Notes: generated from the letters alone by a model not told the origin. A DNA stretch of 64,000 nucleotides from Hymenobacter terrenus (GCF_000972495.1 NZ_LATM01000009.1:1-64000), one strand, 5' to 3'. Shown: positions 26,234 to 35,934, counted from the stretch's first letter. Numbers and translations: made by a program.

Positions 26234-27202
26234 TTAGCTCCCCGGGTTGACCAGCACTATTCGGCCAAATCCGCGAGCTTGTGCCGCGTGTGTGTGCGCT
26301 TGGGCGGCATCAGCTAAAGGAAATTCTCGTCCCACGACGGGTTGTAGCACCCCACTGGCTAGCCCTGCATCGATAGCCGCTACCATCTGTGCGGCTTCCG
26401 CCTTAGAAGGACTCAGCACGACTCCTAAAATGATGACCTCGCTGTGCATTATATCCAAGGAGTTGATTTCTAATGCGCCTCCAGACGCGCCGATAACCAC
26501 GATGCGGCCGCGTCGCCGAATCAGGTGCAGGTCGTGGGCCAGATTAAGGTCTGCTTTCATTTCAAGTATCACGTCGAATCCCTGGCCGGCGGTCAGTTCC
26601 CGGGCCTGGTCCAGGTAGCCGGCAGCCGTGTGGTCCAGGACGTGGTGCGCTCCTTGTGCTCGCACTAGCTCCCGGCCTTCGGGCGTGCTGCTGGTGGCCG
26701 TCACCTCTAGGCCGTGAGCGCGCGCCAGCTGCACGGCAGCAATGCCGACGCCTCCACTGCCACCATGAATAAAGACAGATTCTCCTGCCCTCGCGTGAGC
26801 TCGCTGGATGAGCGACCGAAAGGCAGTACCATAAGCCACCGATATGCCGGCCCCTTGCGCGAAGGAAATGTGCCGGGGCAGCAAGTGCACCTGCATCGGT
26901 TCACAGAGGGCCATTTCGGCACAGGTACCGGTTATTGCTCCGGAAAGGTATACGCGGTCACCCACTTTAAACTGGTACACGCCGCCCCCGAGTTCTTCCA
27001 CAATGCCCGCTTCTTCAGTACCTGGTGTGTAAGGCAATGATTGCGCCGGATTGCCACCGCCTCGACAAAGCACATCCGCTGGATTAAGTCCCGCCGCTCG
27101 TATACGAATCAGAATTTGTCCGCTCTGTGGTGTAAGGTCCGGCACTTTCTCCCATTGAAGCACCTTTGGCCCACCAAACGCATTGATTCGAATAGACTTC
27201 AT
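26234..27202 (-). CDS. MDR-family zinc-free NADPH oxidoreductase (quinone oxidoreductase-like)
   Basis: A 322-residue medium-chain dehydrogenase/reductase. The N-terminal GroES-like domain contains IRIRAAGLNPADVLCRGG and GTEEAGIVEELGGGV. The Rossmann domain has the nucleotide motif HGGSGGVGIAAVQLARAHG at about residue 145, typical of NADPH-dependent quinone reductases and enone reductases. The zinc ligand cysteines and structural CxxC cluster of alcohol dehydrogenases are absent. It probably reduces an enone or quinone in the cytoplasm. It is the first gene of a two-gene unit with the NTF2-like gene. A -24/-12-like sequence lies 60 bases upstream (27261-27278), which suggests sigma-54 control by the adjacent regulator. 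Confidence 0.88.
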   Translation of the reverse strand: MKSIRINAFGGPKVLQWEKVPDLTPQSGQILIRIRAAGLNPADVLCRGGGNPAQSLPYTPGTEEAGIVEELGGGVYQFKVGDRVYLSGAITGTCAEMALCEPMQVHLLPRHISFAQGAGISVAYGTAFRSLIQRAHARAGESVFIHGGSGGVGIAAVQLARAHGLEVTATSSTPEGRELVRAQGAHHVLDHTAAGYLDQARELTAGQGFDVILEMKADLNLAHDLHLIRRRGRIVVIGASGGALEINSLDIMHSEVIILGVVLSPSKAEAAQMVAAIDAGLASGVLQPVVGREFPLADAAQAHTHAAQARGFGRIVLVNPGS

Positions 27203-27260
27203 ATTAATTCACATTGTTGATATACAAACTATTACAAGCCAGCAGGAACACGCTAAAAAG

Positions 27261-27278
27261 TAGCTAGCGAGAAGCCAA
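27261..27278 (-). promoter_or_regulatory. Candidate sigma-54 (-24/-12) promoter of the MDR/NTF2 unit
   Basis: On the minus strand the sequence is TTGGCTTCTCGCTAGCT. It has the invariant GG and GC dinucleotides exactly ten bases apart and the TTGGC of the -24 box; the -12 box is TAGCT against TTGCW. The expected transcript start is near 27251, about 50 bases before the ATG at 27202. The link is supported by the nearby sigma-54 activator gene but not proven. Confidence 0.45.
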
Positions 27279-27908
27279 CAATGACTATTTAATTAATTAT
27301 AGCAGAGAGGTGAATACCCAAAATGCCTGAATCAAATCAGTCTGCCATGAAGACGCTAGCTGCTCTATTTCTGTGGTCGGCGCTTCCATTTCGCACCAGC
27401 CCTCCAGCGGCAGCAAATCGGCTTCAAACAGCACTTCCCCTAGTATCAGCATCCTCTCACTGGCACTGGGCAGAAGGTTGGCAGCCGGACGTTCCAATTT
27501 TGGTATTGACCTAACCTGCTCTCGTCGTCGCGGAGTTCTGCGCCAGCTTCTGGCCGATCGAAGCCGGCACTTACAGTTGGACAATGGCTTTGCAGACGCA
27601 TACCTTTTTGCGGACTCTGGCGCAGCCGGCGGGAGCAAAAGCGCGAAAACATACATATGCCACATGGTGAGCAGGGCCCAGCTTGCCGCAACGCAGTACG
27701 ACAATCCTCGCGCCTTCAGTAAGAGATGAACAGGCTAGGTTCGGCCTCAAACCACCGCCTTTGCCTATTAGCCCTTTGCCAAGCGCTATGCCAGCCCAGA
27801 CCTTTAAGGCGAACTATGGTACTAAAACACCTCTCACACGCCCTGAGCGCAGCTATGCACATTGTATGTATGCGCTTTTCCTTCTAACGCTCCTTTCTAC
27901 CAATAGCA

Positions 27909-27932
27909 GGGAGTTATGCAGTGAGAACTCCC
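27909..27932. promoter_or_regulatory. Palindrome GGGAGTT-N10-AACTCCC, downstream copy
   Basis: GGGAGTT at 27909-27915 and AACTCCC at 27926-27932 are perfect 7-base arms around a 10-base spacer. The same arms and the same spacer length occur at 32663-32686 on the other side of the regulator gene; the spacer sequences differ. This is the geometry of a dimeric activator site, here probably of the Fis-type domains of the regulator. Confidence 0.55.
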
Positions 27933-27977
27933 GGTTGGCCGCGCAATACCCCAAAAATTTGGGAGCCTTCCCGATGG

Positions 27978-30900
27978 CTATCCGGCCAGATGCTCTTTGC
28001 GGATACCTAGCTTACGCAAGCGCGCATCCAGCGTGTTGGGGTGCATTCCTAGTAGCTCGGCAGCGCCTTCCACACCGCGAATACGGCCCCTGGTTTGGGC
28101 CAGAATGGCAAGCAGGTAGTCGCGCTCCACGCCCTCCAGCTGAGAAGGACGCATGTTCAGGAGCCGGGCGGCCCCGTTCTCGCCCAGAATCTTGCCTTTT
28201 GTCTCTTTCAGGACGGCCAGGATGCGTTCCCGGTCATTTTCCGGGGCCTTGTAGTCGGCCACCACAGCCAGCGCGGAGGGGCGCGATGCTACTGAAACCA
28301 AAGGACGTGTCCAATCCAGGCTATTCCCATTGGCCAGAATGACGGCCTGCTCCAGCATATTTTCCAACTCCCGGATGTTACCGGGCCAGGCGTAGTCGAC
28401 CATCTCCAGCAGGGCGCGCTCCCTGATGCCCCGGAACGGCCGGCCCATTTTCTGGGAGAACTTCTGAGCAAAGTAGGTGGCCAGAACCGGAATATCCTCC
28501 TGCCGCTCGCGCAAGGGAGGCAATGTGATAGGAAATACACTAAGCCGGTAATATAGGTCGGCGCGGAAACGGCCCTCCAGCACTTCCTGCTGCAGGTTGC
28601 GATTAGTGGCCGCAATGATGCGCACGTCTGTTTTCAGGGGGCCTTTGCCGCCCAGCCGCTCAAACTCACGCTCCTGAATAACGCGAAGCAGCTTAGCTTG
28701 CAGTTCCAGAGGCAACTCGCCTATCTCATCGAGGAAGATGGTGCCGCTGTTGGCAAGTTCAAACTTGCCAATACGCCGCTCATAGGCGCCCGTGAAACTA
28801 CCTTTTTCGTGGCCAAAAAGCTCCGATTCAATGAGATTGGTCGGTAAGGCAGCACAGTTGACTTTGATGAGCACTCGCTCTTTGCGGGGCGACTGATTGT
28901 GCAGAGCCCGGGCAATGAGCTCCTTGCCCGTGCCGGTTTCGCCCAGAATGAGGACGGTAGTCGTCGCGGCTGCTACCTGGCTCACCTGCCGGAAAACCTG
29001 CTTGAGGGTGGTGCTGCCGCCGATGATTTCCTCGAAATTGTAGGTGGTTTTGATTTCTTCGACCAGGTAGCTTTTCTCACGCTCAAGCTGGCTCTTCAAC
29101 GTCGCAATTTGCTCGAACGCAAAGAGGTTGTCGAAGGCCATGGAGATTTGGGGGATGAGCAGCTGAAGCAGCCCATAGTCCTTATCGGAGAAAGCGTACG
29201 CACGGGTTTCCAGCAACTCGATGGCCGCTACTGAGCCATTGGATAACGGCAAAGCCAGCCGCAGCTGGGAGCAGACCTCGTACTGCTGGGCAAAGAAATG
29301 CGCCAGCGCACTTTGCTGGGTGAGTTGCACAAATTCATCGCCCACACAAACGGCGGTACACTCGACCAAGCCGCTCAGCACGGGGTCGGCCGATTCGAAG
29401 AGGGCGCGCTGCTCCACCAATTCCTCGCTGATGCTCACGAAGCTGCGGTTAGGCTGCTTGCGCAGGGAAGTCCAGTAGTAGGGCGCATCGTTTTGCACCT
29501 GCATGCGCACGTTGAAGTAGCGAAATGGAACAATCTCGTTGATTTCCGACGCCAGGGCGACGCACAACGGGTCACGCTCTTTATAGGTAATCAGGGAGTT
29601 GCTGATGGCCAGCTGCAGCGATTTCTCCCGTTCGCGCTCCATGATGTCCTCATTGGCCAGGATATTGGAAACGGCCACGGCAATCTGGTCGGCGATGGTC
29701 TGGAGCAGGGGAAAGTGACTACTGTTGAAGTAGTTCTTCTGAGAATTGAACAGGTGAAACGTGCCGATGGTCTTGCCCGCATGGCGGAGCGGGGCAATGA
29801 TGGATTGGCGCAAGCCCATCCGGTTCATCAGCTGGAAGCCCTGGTAAGTGGGGTAGCGCTCGGCCATCACTTCTGGGTCGAGCAGGAAAATGCCACCAGT
29901 AGCCAGTACCTCTTCGAAAGGCGAGCCTTTAATGGGAAATCGAACCTTCGCGAAGCGTCGATACTCGCTGTCGTTGGCAATTTCCTCTGTGGTGTTGCGC
30001 AGGAAGATGCCGATGGTTTCCTTATCGGGGTCGATGGAAAAAATATGGGCCGCGTGCTCGAAGCCGAGGATGGGGCGGATGGTATCGGTGATTACCTTAA
30101 ATAAGTCTTCCTTATCCCGGATAGTGGCAATGGCCGAGCTGATACTTAATAGCTGAGCCTTTTCCCGCTCCCGCGCCATGATTTCCTCATTAGCCAAGAT
30201 ATTAGCCATGGCAATGGAAATGGTGTGGGCAATGTACTGAAATAGCGGAATCACGGCCGGCTGAAAAAAATCCTTCTGCAGAGCGTTGATGCAGAACATA
30301 CCGATAGCCCGGCCGCGCACTGTCAGGTTAGCCGCCAAGCAGTCTCGATAGCCCATCTCCAACATATCTCTGTTCAATTGCGGATATTCCGGAAATTGAA
30401 CAGCTAGGTCCTGAAAATCGAAAAGCACCGGCTGGCCAGTCTTTGCCAGCGCCTCCATCATCCATTCAATGACTGAGCCAAGGTGGGGAACGGCGGCCGA
30501 CACCGCCGCAACATGCTTGTTCCTCTCGCTCGGGCTCACTTCCGGCAACACGGCGGCCAGGTCCGTATGCGTGTGCCCATCGGTACTGACCACGAACAGG
30601 CTAAAGTCGTGAAAGCCAAATAGTGGCTTAATCTGTGTGACGATAAGCCGCAGCAAGTTGTCGGTGGACTTGACCTGAGCAATGAGTTCGTTGATTTCCA
30701 GAAGACTGGTTTTCTCATGTTCCCGCCTGATAATTTCCTCGTTGGCCAACAGGTTGGCCATAGTGGTGGCCAATAAGCTGAGCAGCTGCTTGAATAAAGG
30801 CAGTTGGCGGGCGTGGAAGGTGCCTTCTTCGCGGCCCCAAAGGCAGAGCATACCCAGCCGGTGACCATTGTGAATGAGCGGCCCGCCCAGGACTTCACGT

Positions 30901-32471
30901 AGCTCGGCGTCGATGATGTATGGAAAGTGCGGGTGGCCAGGGTAGTGTTCCAGCAGCCATGCCAGCGACCGGACGCGGGGCTCGTGCAAGAACTCATCGA
31001 CCGCCGGGTGAGCAGGCAGAAAGCCGTACAGCCCCGCTTGGCTAATAGCCCTACCAGTCGGCATCCCGTCGAGGTGGTTGTCGACTGTAAGGTCGCGGTG
31101 AGCACCGTCAGGCCGTACCTCAAACAGGCCCGCGTCGGCAAAGGGCAACACGGCCCGAATCTGATCGAAGATGACCTGCAGCAGCTCCCGGCGGGTGCGG
31201 GCTTCGGCCAGGGTTTCGGAAATACCCAACAGGGCGGCTTTAACCCGCTCACGTTCCAGAATTTCCTCGTTGGCCAGGATATTGGCCACCGCTACGGCTA
31301 CCTGGTCGGCCAAAGCCTGAAAGATTTCGAATTGCTTAGGCTGAAAGTGATTCTTTGCCAAGGCGTTTAGCCAGAAGGTTCCGAACGTTTTGCCTCTGCT
31401 TCGAAGCAGAGCGACAACGCCCTCTTTGGCGCCAACCTCTTTGATGACTGGAAAGAACGGATGGTCAAATTGCCCAAAACGAAGTTCATAGTCTTCAATA
31501 ACTGGTGTTTTCCGCTTCTCAAGTAACTGCATTACATAAGCGATGTAAGAGTTGGGGTGGGTTAAGCGAAGCAAGCCCGCATCGTAGAGTTTTTGGTTAC
31601 CTTCCGAATCATCCCAAACGGGAATAGTCACCGCTAAGTCATAGTGGTACTGCCCATCGGGTTCGACAATTAAAATACCGGTATTGTAGAAGGGAATAAG
31701 GTGCTGGGCTTTTTCCCGAATGATGCTCAGCAATTCAACCGCATTACGAGCTGAGGTAATGGATTCACTGATGGACAATAAAATTGTCTTCTCCTGCTCC
31801 CGTGCCATTATTTCTTCCCGGGCCAGAATATTGGCCACGGCCCCGGTCACCTGGTCAGCTACGGCCTGAAACAACTCAAACTGGGCGGGCTGAAAATAGC
31901 CGCTTTGTAAGCTGTTGAAGCACAAATAGCCCAGCACCCGCCCCCCGGTTCGCAGCAGCGTGCCTAGGAATTCGCGGTAGCCGCCGGCTGCAATGATGCG
32001 TGCGCACTGGGTCCGAAAATCCGGGTCATTGATCAGCGCGAAGTAGGCTTCATCATAGGGCACGACGACTGGTTGCCCGGCGTGGGCGAAGCGGTCAACC
32101 AGCACGGCAAGGCCGGAGTCGGGGTAGGCGAACTGTTGCTGCGGCAGCTGATGAAACTCCTGGTTGCCAAAGGAGGGATTGATACCTGGGTCGACCGTAG
32201 TCCAGTCGGCAATGTGCTGGCCGTCGGGGCTAAGGACAAACAACCCTACGTCGTGGAAACCGAACACTGGCTGTGCTTTCTGGAAGATAAGCCGCAACAG
32301 CGTTGCCCGGTCGCGGATAGACGCAATGGCCGTACTCAACTCAAGGAGCAGTGGTAGGGCTTCGGGGGCAATGCTATCAGCCCCTGCAGGGAGCACTGCC
32401 GTTGAGCTTGCTACGGAATTTTTCAGGTGCTTCGAACTCATTGCAGAATAGGTTGTGGAAACTCCGTGCAT
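27978..32471 (-). CDS. Giant sigma-54-dependent regulator with six GAF-like sensor modules and two Fis-type HTH units
   Basis: A 1497-residue cytoplasmic protein. Residues about 40-1140 are six tandem GAF-like modules of 175-185 residues. Five end in a near-identical helix of the form [24 protein letters not shown], which then begins the next module. A sigma-54 AAA+ domain follows: Walker A GETGTGKE at 1177-1184, GSFTGA (variant of GAFTGA) at 1224-1229, Walker B IFLDEIGE at 1245-1252. The C-terminus has two Fis-type helix-turn-helix units, about 1415-1447 and 1450-1492; one is usual. The protein should bind a palindrome, sense small ligands through the GAF modules, and open sigma-54 promoters. 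It is divergent from the crotonase operon and lies behind the MDR unit; its likely sites flank the gene on both sides. Confidence 0.9.
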   Translation of the reverse strand: MHGVSTTYSAMSSKHLKNSVASSTAVLPAGADSIAPEALPLLLELSTAIASIRDRATLLRLIFQKAQPVFGFHDVGLFVLSPDGQHIADWTTVDPGINPSFGNQEFHQLPQQQFAYPDSGLAVLVDRFAHAGQPVVVPYDEAYFALINDPDFRTQCARIIAAGGYREFLGTLLRTGGRVLGYLCFNSLQSGYFQPAQFELFQAVADQVTGAVANILAREEIMAREQEKTILLSISESITSARNAVELLSIIREKAQHLIPFYNTGILIVEPDGQYHYDLAVTIPVWDDSEGNQKLYDAGLLRLTHPNSYIAYVMQLLEKRKTPVIEDYELRFGQFDHPFFPVIKEVGAKEGVVALLRSRGKTFGTFWLNALAKNHFQPKQFEIFQALADQVAVAVANILANEEILERERVKAALLGISETLAEARTRRELLQVIFDQIRAVLPFADAGLFEVRPDGAHRDLTVDNHLDGMPTGRAISQAGLYGFLPAHPAVDEFLHEPRVRSLAWLLEHYPGHPHFPYIIDAELREVLGGPLIHNGHRLGMLCLWGREEGTFHARQLPLFKQLLSLLATTMANLLANEEIIRREHEKTSLLEINELIAQVKSTDNLLRLIVTQIKPLFGFHDFSLFVVSTDGHTHTDLAAVLPEVSPSERNKHVAAVSAAVPHLGSVIEWMMEALAKTGQPVLFDFQDLAVQFPEYPQLNRDMLEMGYRDCLAANLTVRGRAIGMFCINALQKDFFQPAVIPLFQYIAHTISIAMANILANEEIMAREREKAQLLSISSAIATIRDKEDLFKVITDTIRPILGFEHAAHIFSIDPDKETIGIFLRNTTEEIANDSEYRRFAKVRFPIKGSPFEEVLATGGIFLLDPEVMAERYPTYQGFQLMNRMGLRQSIIAPLRHAGKTIGTFHLFNSQKNYFNSSHFPLLQTIADQIAVAVSNILANEDIMEREREKSLQLAISNSLITYKERDPLCVALASEINEIVPFRYFNVRMQVQNDAPYYWTSLRKQPNRSFVSISEELVEQRALFESADPVLSGLVECTAVCVGDEFVQLTQQSALAHFFAQQYEVCSQLRLALPLSNGSVAAIELLETRAYAFSDKDYGLLQLLIPQISMAFDNLFAFEQIATLKSQLEREKSYLVEEIKTTYNFEEIIGGSTTLKQVFRQVSQVAAATTTVLILGETGTGKELIARALHNQSPRKERVLIKVNCAALPTNLIESELFGHEKGSFTGAYERRIGKFELANSGTIFLDEIGELPLELQAKLLRVIQEREFERLGGKGPLKTDVRIIAATNRNLQQEVLEGRFRADLYYRLSVFPITLPPLRERQEDIPVLATYFAQKFSQKMGRPFRGIRERALLEMVDYAWPGNIRELENMLEQAVILANGNSLDWTRPLVSVASRPSALAVVADYKAPENDRERILAVLKETKGKILGENGAARLLNMRPSQLEGVERDYLLAILAQTRGRIRGVEGAAELLGMHPNTLDARLRKLGIRKEHLAG

Positions 32472-32658
32472 CTAAGAAAGGCTTGCATGGCCGCAGGTTT
32501 TAGTCCAAACGCGCTTCCTGAGACGGTACTGCGGGGAAAATCCAACTGCACCTACTGTCCGATTTTTTTGGAACAAGAGGCTGAATAACGGGGTCGCGGA
32601 AAGGCATTGTGATAAAGTTAAGTGCCTTTTGAAATTACGCTCATCGTGCCTCCCATTT

Positions 32659-32690
32659 TTTTGGGAGTTACGCCAAGACAACTCCCAAAA
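32659..32690. promoter_or_regulatory. Palindrome GGGAGTT-N10-AACTCCC, upstream copy, in the divergent promoter region
   Basis: TTTTGGGAGTT (32659-32669) and AACTCCCAAAA (32680-32690) form 11-base perfect arms with a 10-base spacer. It lies 188 bases before the regulator start and about 290 before the first crotonase gene. A second CTCCCA...TGGGAG pair overlaps its left side. It is the counterpart of the element at 27909-27932 and a likely upstream activator site. Confidence 0.6.
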
Positions 32691-32804
32691 CTTTTGGAAT
32701 GACGTGCTTAATTTAACAATATAGCAAAGTACGGCCGACGCAAAAAGGGGGTTCCTGGGCCATTAAAGCTTGTTTTTCTCTTGCCCCGACTCTGAAGCAC
32801 AGGC

Positions 32805-32821
32805 TTGGCATAGCACTTGGA
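32805..32821 (+). promoter_or_regulatory. Candidate sigma-54 (-24/-12) promoter of the crotonase operon
   Basis: TTGGCATAGCACTTGGA matches the TGGCA of the -24 box and TTG of the -12 box at correct spacing. The usually invariant C of the -12 GC is G here, which weakens the call. It would start transcription near 32832, about 155 bases downstream of the palindrome centre, a normal distance for a sigma-54 activator site. An alternative with a proper GG-N10-GC lies at 32925-32938 but matches the boxes less well. Confidence 0.35.
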
Positions 32822-32977
32822 AACTCCGCTCTGCCTGGGCCGCAGAAATAGCGGCCACCACCACTGACCCTGCTCCGAGGAATCAAGCTTCGTGGTCGGC
32901 CGCATCCCGCATCCTTCAGGAGTCGGCGCCCCTCGGGCCAACAGTTGCTTTCACTTTTTCACTTTTTGCTGAATCGC

Positions 32978-33739
32978 ATGAACACCCCATTTGACGTGTA
33001 CTCACAGCAGTACCCCAACATCCGCATGGAGCGCAGTCCGGAAGGAGTGCTCCTCGTGACTCTGCACGAGGAGGGCGGTCCCTTTCTCATCACCGAGCGT
33101 TCGCACCCCGACCTGAGTTACGCCTTCGAGGACATCGGCGCCGACCGCGACAACAAGGTAGTCATCCTGACCGGTGCTGGCGAGGCCTTTTGCACGGGCG
33201 CCCGGTTTGCCGACCCGGCGGCGCTCACCACTCCCCAAGGGGTGGCCACGCTGGACTGGGAAGCCCGGCAGCTCATCACCAATTACCTCAACATTGAGGT
33301 GCCGGTGGTGGCGGCCATCAACGGTCCGGTCACCCTGCACAGCGACATTCCGCTGCTGGCTGATATCGTGCTGGCCGCCGATACGGCCACCTTTCAGGAC
33401 GGGGGGCATTTTACCGGGGGCCTAGTGCCCGGCGATGGCATCTACACGGTATGGTCGGCGGTGCTAGGGCCGAGCCGGGCCAAGTATTTCCTGCTGACCG
33501 GTCAGACGCTCTCCGCCGCGGAGGCCCTGCAAGTGGGGGCAGTGAATGAGGTGGTGCCCCGCGCTGCGCTACTGGACCGGGCCTGGGAACACGCCAACCG
33601 CCTGGCCCAATTGCCCAACCTGGTGCGCCGCTACACCCGGGTCATCGTCACGCAGCGCCTCAAAAGCCAGCTTCAGGCCGACATGGGCTACGGCCTGGCC
33701 CTGGAGGGACTGGCCCTCGAAAGCCTGGCTGCCAATTAA
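32978..33739 (+). CDS. Crotonase-fold hydrolase, 6-oxocamphor hydrolase-like, paralog 1 (complete triad)
   Basis: A 253-residue crotonase-superfamily protein, first of three tandem paralogs. It lacks the GGG..E oxyanion and acid layout of enoyl-CoA hydratases. Instead it follows the pattern I recall for 6-oxocamphor hydrolase, which cleaves C-C bonds of cyclic beta-diketones by a retro-Claisen reaction. The corresponding residues are present: H121 in NGPVTLHSD, H144 in FQDGGH, and D153 in VPGDG; the known enzyme uses H122, H145 and D154. The segment YFLLTGQTLSAAEAL.GAVNEV also fits. The ATG at 32978 is preferred over a TTG at 32945. Likely cytoplasmic. The true substrate is unknown, and general annotation would be enoyl-CoA hydratase/isomerase family. 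Confidence 0.85.
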   Translation: MNTPFDVYSQQYPNIRMERSPEGVLLVTLHEEGGPFLITERSHPDLSYAFEDIGADRDNKVVILTGAGEAFCTGARFADPAALTTPQGVATLDWEARQLITNYLNIEVPVVAAINGPVTLHSDIPLLADIVLAADTATFQDGGHFTGGLVPGDGIYTVWSAVLGPSRAKYFLLTGQTLSAAEALQVGAVNEVVPRAALLDRAWEHANRLAQLPNLVRRYTRVIVTQRLKSQLQADMGYGLALEGLALESLAAN

Positions 33740-33771
33740 TTCAACATCCATCCTTTTAAGGTTTGCATCCC

Positions 33772-34578
33772 ATGAAAACCCCATTTTCAGTTTATAAAGA
33801 CAAGTACGAGTTCCTTCAGATGGAGCGCAGCCCCGAGGGCATTTTGCAGGTGACTTTGCACACCAACGGCGGGCCCTGGGTTTTCTCTAACGCAGCCCAC
33901 AACGGGTTCGGCTACGCCTTCAAGGACATTGCGGCAGACTGGGACAACAAGGTGGTCATCTTCACGGGAACCGGCAATGCCTTCTGCAAGGATGCCATTC
34001 CCGAGGAAGTCGGCTACCTCTTCACCCACATGACTCCCCAGCAGGTAGACGCCTGGTACTGGGACGGCAAACGCTTTCTGACGGAGTTTCTCAAGATTGA
34101 GGCTCCCGTTATTACGGCTATCAACGGCCCGGCCCTTATTCACGGTGAAATCTTCATGGGGGCCGACATCATTCTGGCCTCGGAGAATGCCACGTTTCAG
34201 GATGCGACCCACATCCCAACGGGCAACGTGCCCGGCGGCGACACCCAAGTCATCTGGGAAGAAATTCTGGGGCCGGTCCGGCATCGCTACTTCCAGTTTG
34301 CGGGCCAGCTCCTCACGGCCCCGGAAGCCCTCGCTTTCGGCGTGGTGAGCGAGGTGCTGCCGCAGGACCAGCTCGTGGCCCGGGCCTGGGAACATGCCCG
34401 CCGCCTGGCCCAGTTGCCCGCCCTCACGCTACGGTACTCGCGCTTGGCGCTCAACCAACGCATCCGCAAGCGGGTGCTCACGGAAGCGCCCTTCGGCATG
34501 GCGCACCTGGGCGTGTCGCTGCTCGAAAATTACGGGGGCTGCGAAGGCAAGCCCATGCCGGCACCAGCCGCAGTTTAG
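33772..34578 (+). CDS. Crotonase-fold protein, 6-oxocamphor hydrolase-like, paralog 2 (Asp replaced)
   Basis: A 268-residue paralog of the preceding gene, 32 bases downstream. It shares the opening (TPFSVYKDKYEFLQMERSPEGILQVTLH) and the whole core. H124 (NGPALIHGE) and H147 (FQDATH) match the two histidines of the diketone-hydrolase triad. The Asp position is G156, although D157 follows directly (VPGGD), so a one-residue shift may keep an acid in place. A tryptophan at 36 sits near the residue that contacts substrate in 6-oxocamphor hydrolase. The ATG at 33772 is chosen over a TTG at 33763. It may act on a related compound or pair with the first paralog in a mixed oligomer, since crotonases form trimers. 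Confidence 0.84.
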   Translation: MKTPFSVYKDKYEFLQMERSPEGILQVTLHTNGGPWVFSNAAHNGFGYAFKDIAADWDNKVVIFTGTGNAFCKDAIPEEVGYLFTHMTPQQVDAWYWDGKRFLTEFLKIEAPVITAINGPALIHGEIFMGADIILASENATFQDATHIPTGNVPGGDTQVIWEEILGPVRHRYFQFAGQLLTAPEALAFGVVSEVLPQDQLVARAWEHARRLAQLPALTLRYSRLALNQRIRKRVLTEAPFGMAHLGVSLLENYGGCEGKPMPAPAAV

Positions 34579-34620
34579 GCCTTGCGCATACTTCAATTTC
34601 ACCCTAGAAAACTTATTAAA

Positions 34621-35382
34621 ATGGCTTCTTTCAACCAGTATTCCACTAAATACGACTTCTTGCACATGACCCGGGAGGAGGGCATTCTGGAAGTACGGTT
34701 TCACACTAACGGGGGCCCGCTGGTGATGTCCGACGCGCTGCACGCCAACCTGCAGTTCGCATGGCAGGACATTGGCTCCGATATCGAAAACCAGGTCATT
34801 ATTCTGACGGGAACCGGCGACGTCTTTTGTACCCAGAGCGACGCTCCGGGCAACTTCGGCAACCCCAACAGCCTAAACTTGGCCACGCGCGACGCCAAGA
34901 ACATGTACGAGCCGTTTTTCGACATTGATGCCCCGATTATCGCGGCCCTCAATGGCCCGGCCCACATTCACGCCGACATCATGGTCACGGCCGACCTGGT
35001 GCTGGCGGCGTCGCACACCACCATTCAGGACTTTCACATTGCCGCCGGCATGGTCACTGGTGGGATAGCGCAGGTTATTTGGATGGAGCTGCTGGGCTTT
35101 GTGCGCGGCAAGTATTTCCTACTCACCGGGCAGCAGCTCGATGTGCAACAGGCCCTGGAATATGGCGTCGTGCATGAGGTAGTACCCTCAGCCGACTTAC
35201 TTCCCCGCGCTCGCGCCTTGGCGAGGACCCTGACCCAGCAGCCGGCCACCACCTTGCGCAACACGCGCCGGGTGCTGAACCAGCAGCTGCGCCAACGCTT
35301 CGTTGAAGAAGCTGGCTACGGGTACACCCTACTCAGCCTCGCGCTGATGGACCAGGCACGCACACTTCAACCCACAGCCTAA
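34621..35382 (+). CDS. Crotonase-fold protein, 6-oxocamphor hydrolase-like, paralog 3 (Asp replaced)
   Basis: A 253-residue third paralog, 42 bases downstream of the second. It keeps H117 (NGPAHIHAD) and H139 (IQDFH, one residue shorter than the FQDxxH of the others). The Asp position is G148 in VTGG, with no acid beside it. The YFLLTGQQLDVQQALEYGVVHEV segment is typical of the group. The N-terminal half is the most diverged of the three. It may be catalytically altered or structural. The ATG at 34621 is preferred over an upstream TTG at 34582. The three genes together look like a duplicated set under one promoter. Confidence 0.83.
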   Translation: MASFNQYSTKYDFLHMTREEGILEVRFHTNGGPLVMSDALHANLQFAWQDIGSDIENQVIILTGTGDVFCTQSDAPGNFGNPNSLNLATRDAKNMYEPFFDIDAPIIAALNGPAHIHADIMVTADLVLAASHTTIQDFHIAAGMVTGGIAQVIWMELLGFVRGKYFLLTGQQLDVQQALEYGVVHEVVPSADLLPRARALARTLTQQPATTLRNTRRVLNQQLRQRFVEEAGYGYTLLSLALMDQARTLQPTA

Positions 35383-35392
35383 GCGCCCAGCC

Positions 35393-35776
35393 ATGAGCAA
35401 TGAGGAAATAGTGCAGGCCATATATGCCGCAGTAGCCGCCAACGACCTGGAGCGGGTGCTCGCTTTTCTGGCACCTGAGGTGGTTGCTTATCAGGCAGAC
35501 TCACTTTCCTACGGCGGGCGCTACGATGGTCATGAGGGCTTCCGGCGCATGGGCGCTGCCATTTTCAATACCTGGCAGGATTTTAAAAGCGTCCCCTCTG
35601 ACTTTGTGGCCGCCGGAGTTTACGTAGTGGTATTCGCGACCATGACCGCCACCTCGCGCACAACGGGGCAGCCTTGGCAAATGCCTTTGGCCGAATGCTG
35701 GCAGCTGCGTGACGGCCTGGTAACCGAAATACGCCCGTTTTATTGGGACACCCAGGCCACCATTGACTTACTGTGA
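35393..35776 (+). CDS. NTF2-like (SnoaL-type) protein, last gene of the crotonase operon
   Basis: A 127-residue NTF2-fold protein. The N-terminal helix SNEEIVQAIYAAVAANDLERVLAFLAPEVV leads into strands with GVYVVVFATMTATSRTTGQ and PLAECWQLRDGLVTEIRPFYWDT, the usual layout of SnoaL-like small polyketide cyclases and ketosteroid-isomerase relatives. It starts 10 bases after the third crotonase gene, so cotranscription is certain. It may isomerise or bind the ketone handled by the crotonases; this is inference. A similar gene (25746-26207) follows the MDR gene on the other side of the regulator, although the two share only the fold. Confidence 0.82.
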   Translation: MSNEEIVQAIYAAVAANDLERVLAFLAPEVVAYQADSLSYGGRYDGHEGFRRMGAAIFNTWQDFKSVPSDFVAAGVYVVVFATMTATSRTTGQPWQMPLAECWQLRDGLVTEIRPFYWDTQATIDLL

Positions 35777-35934
35777 GCACCACGCCCTTCAATTAGGGGC
35801 AGCCATCTAGCTGAAGCCTGCCGTTAATGATAGAAAAGCCCTTTGATCAAGAAGGCCGTGATAGTCTGATTATCAGAATTGTAATAGTGAATGCTGCCAC
35901 TGCTGCGCTCGTGCTCAGTTTAATGTAGCAACAC

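Larger units (their letters stand above)
27203..27977. other. 775-base intergenic region with regulatory elements, no gene
   Basis: This separates the MDR gene start from the end of the giant regulator gene. Short frames on both strands show no recognisable protein. It holds the -24/-12 candidate at 27261-27278 and the palindrome at 27909-27932, which are listed separately. A further TTTGGGAG stretch lies at about 27958-27965. Confidence 0.5.

Noticed and set aside
27297..27729. Overlapping open frames on both strands in the region before the MDR gene
   Set aside because: No recognisable protein in any frame; they overlap each other and regulatory sequence.
32925..32938. Second sigma-54-like GG-N10-GC match near the crotonase operon start
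   Set aside because: Spacing is right but both boxes fit the consensus poorly, and it lies only about 40 bases before the start codon; kept only as an alternative.
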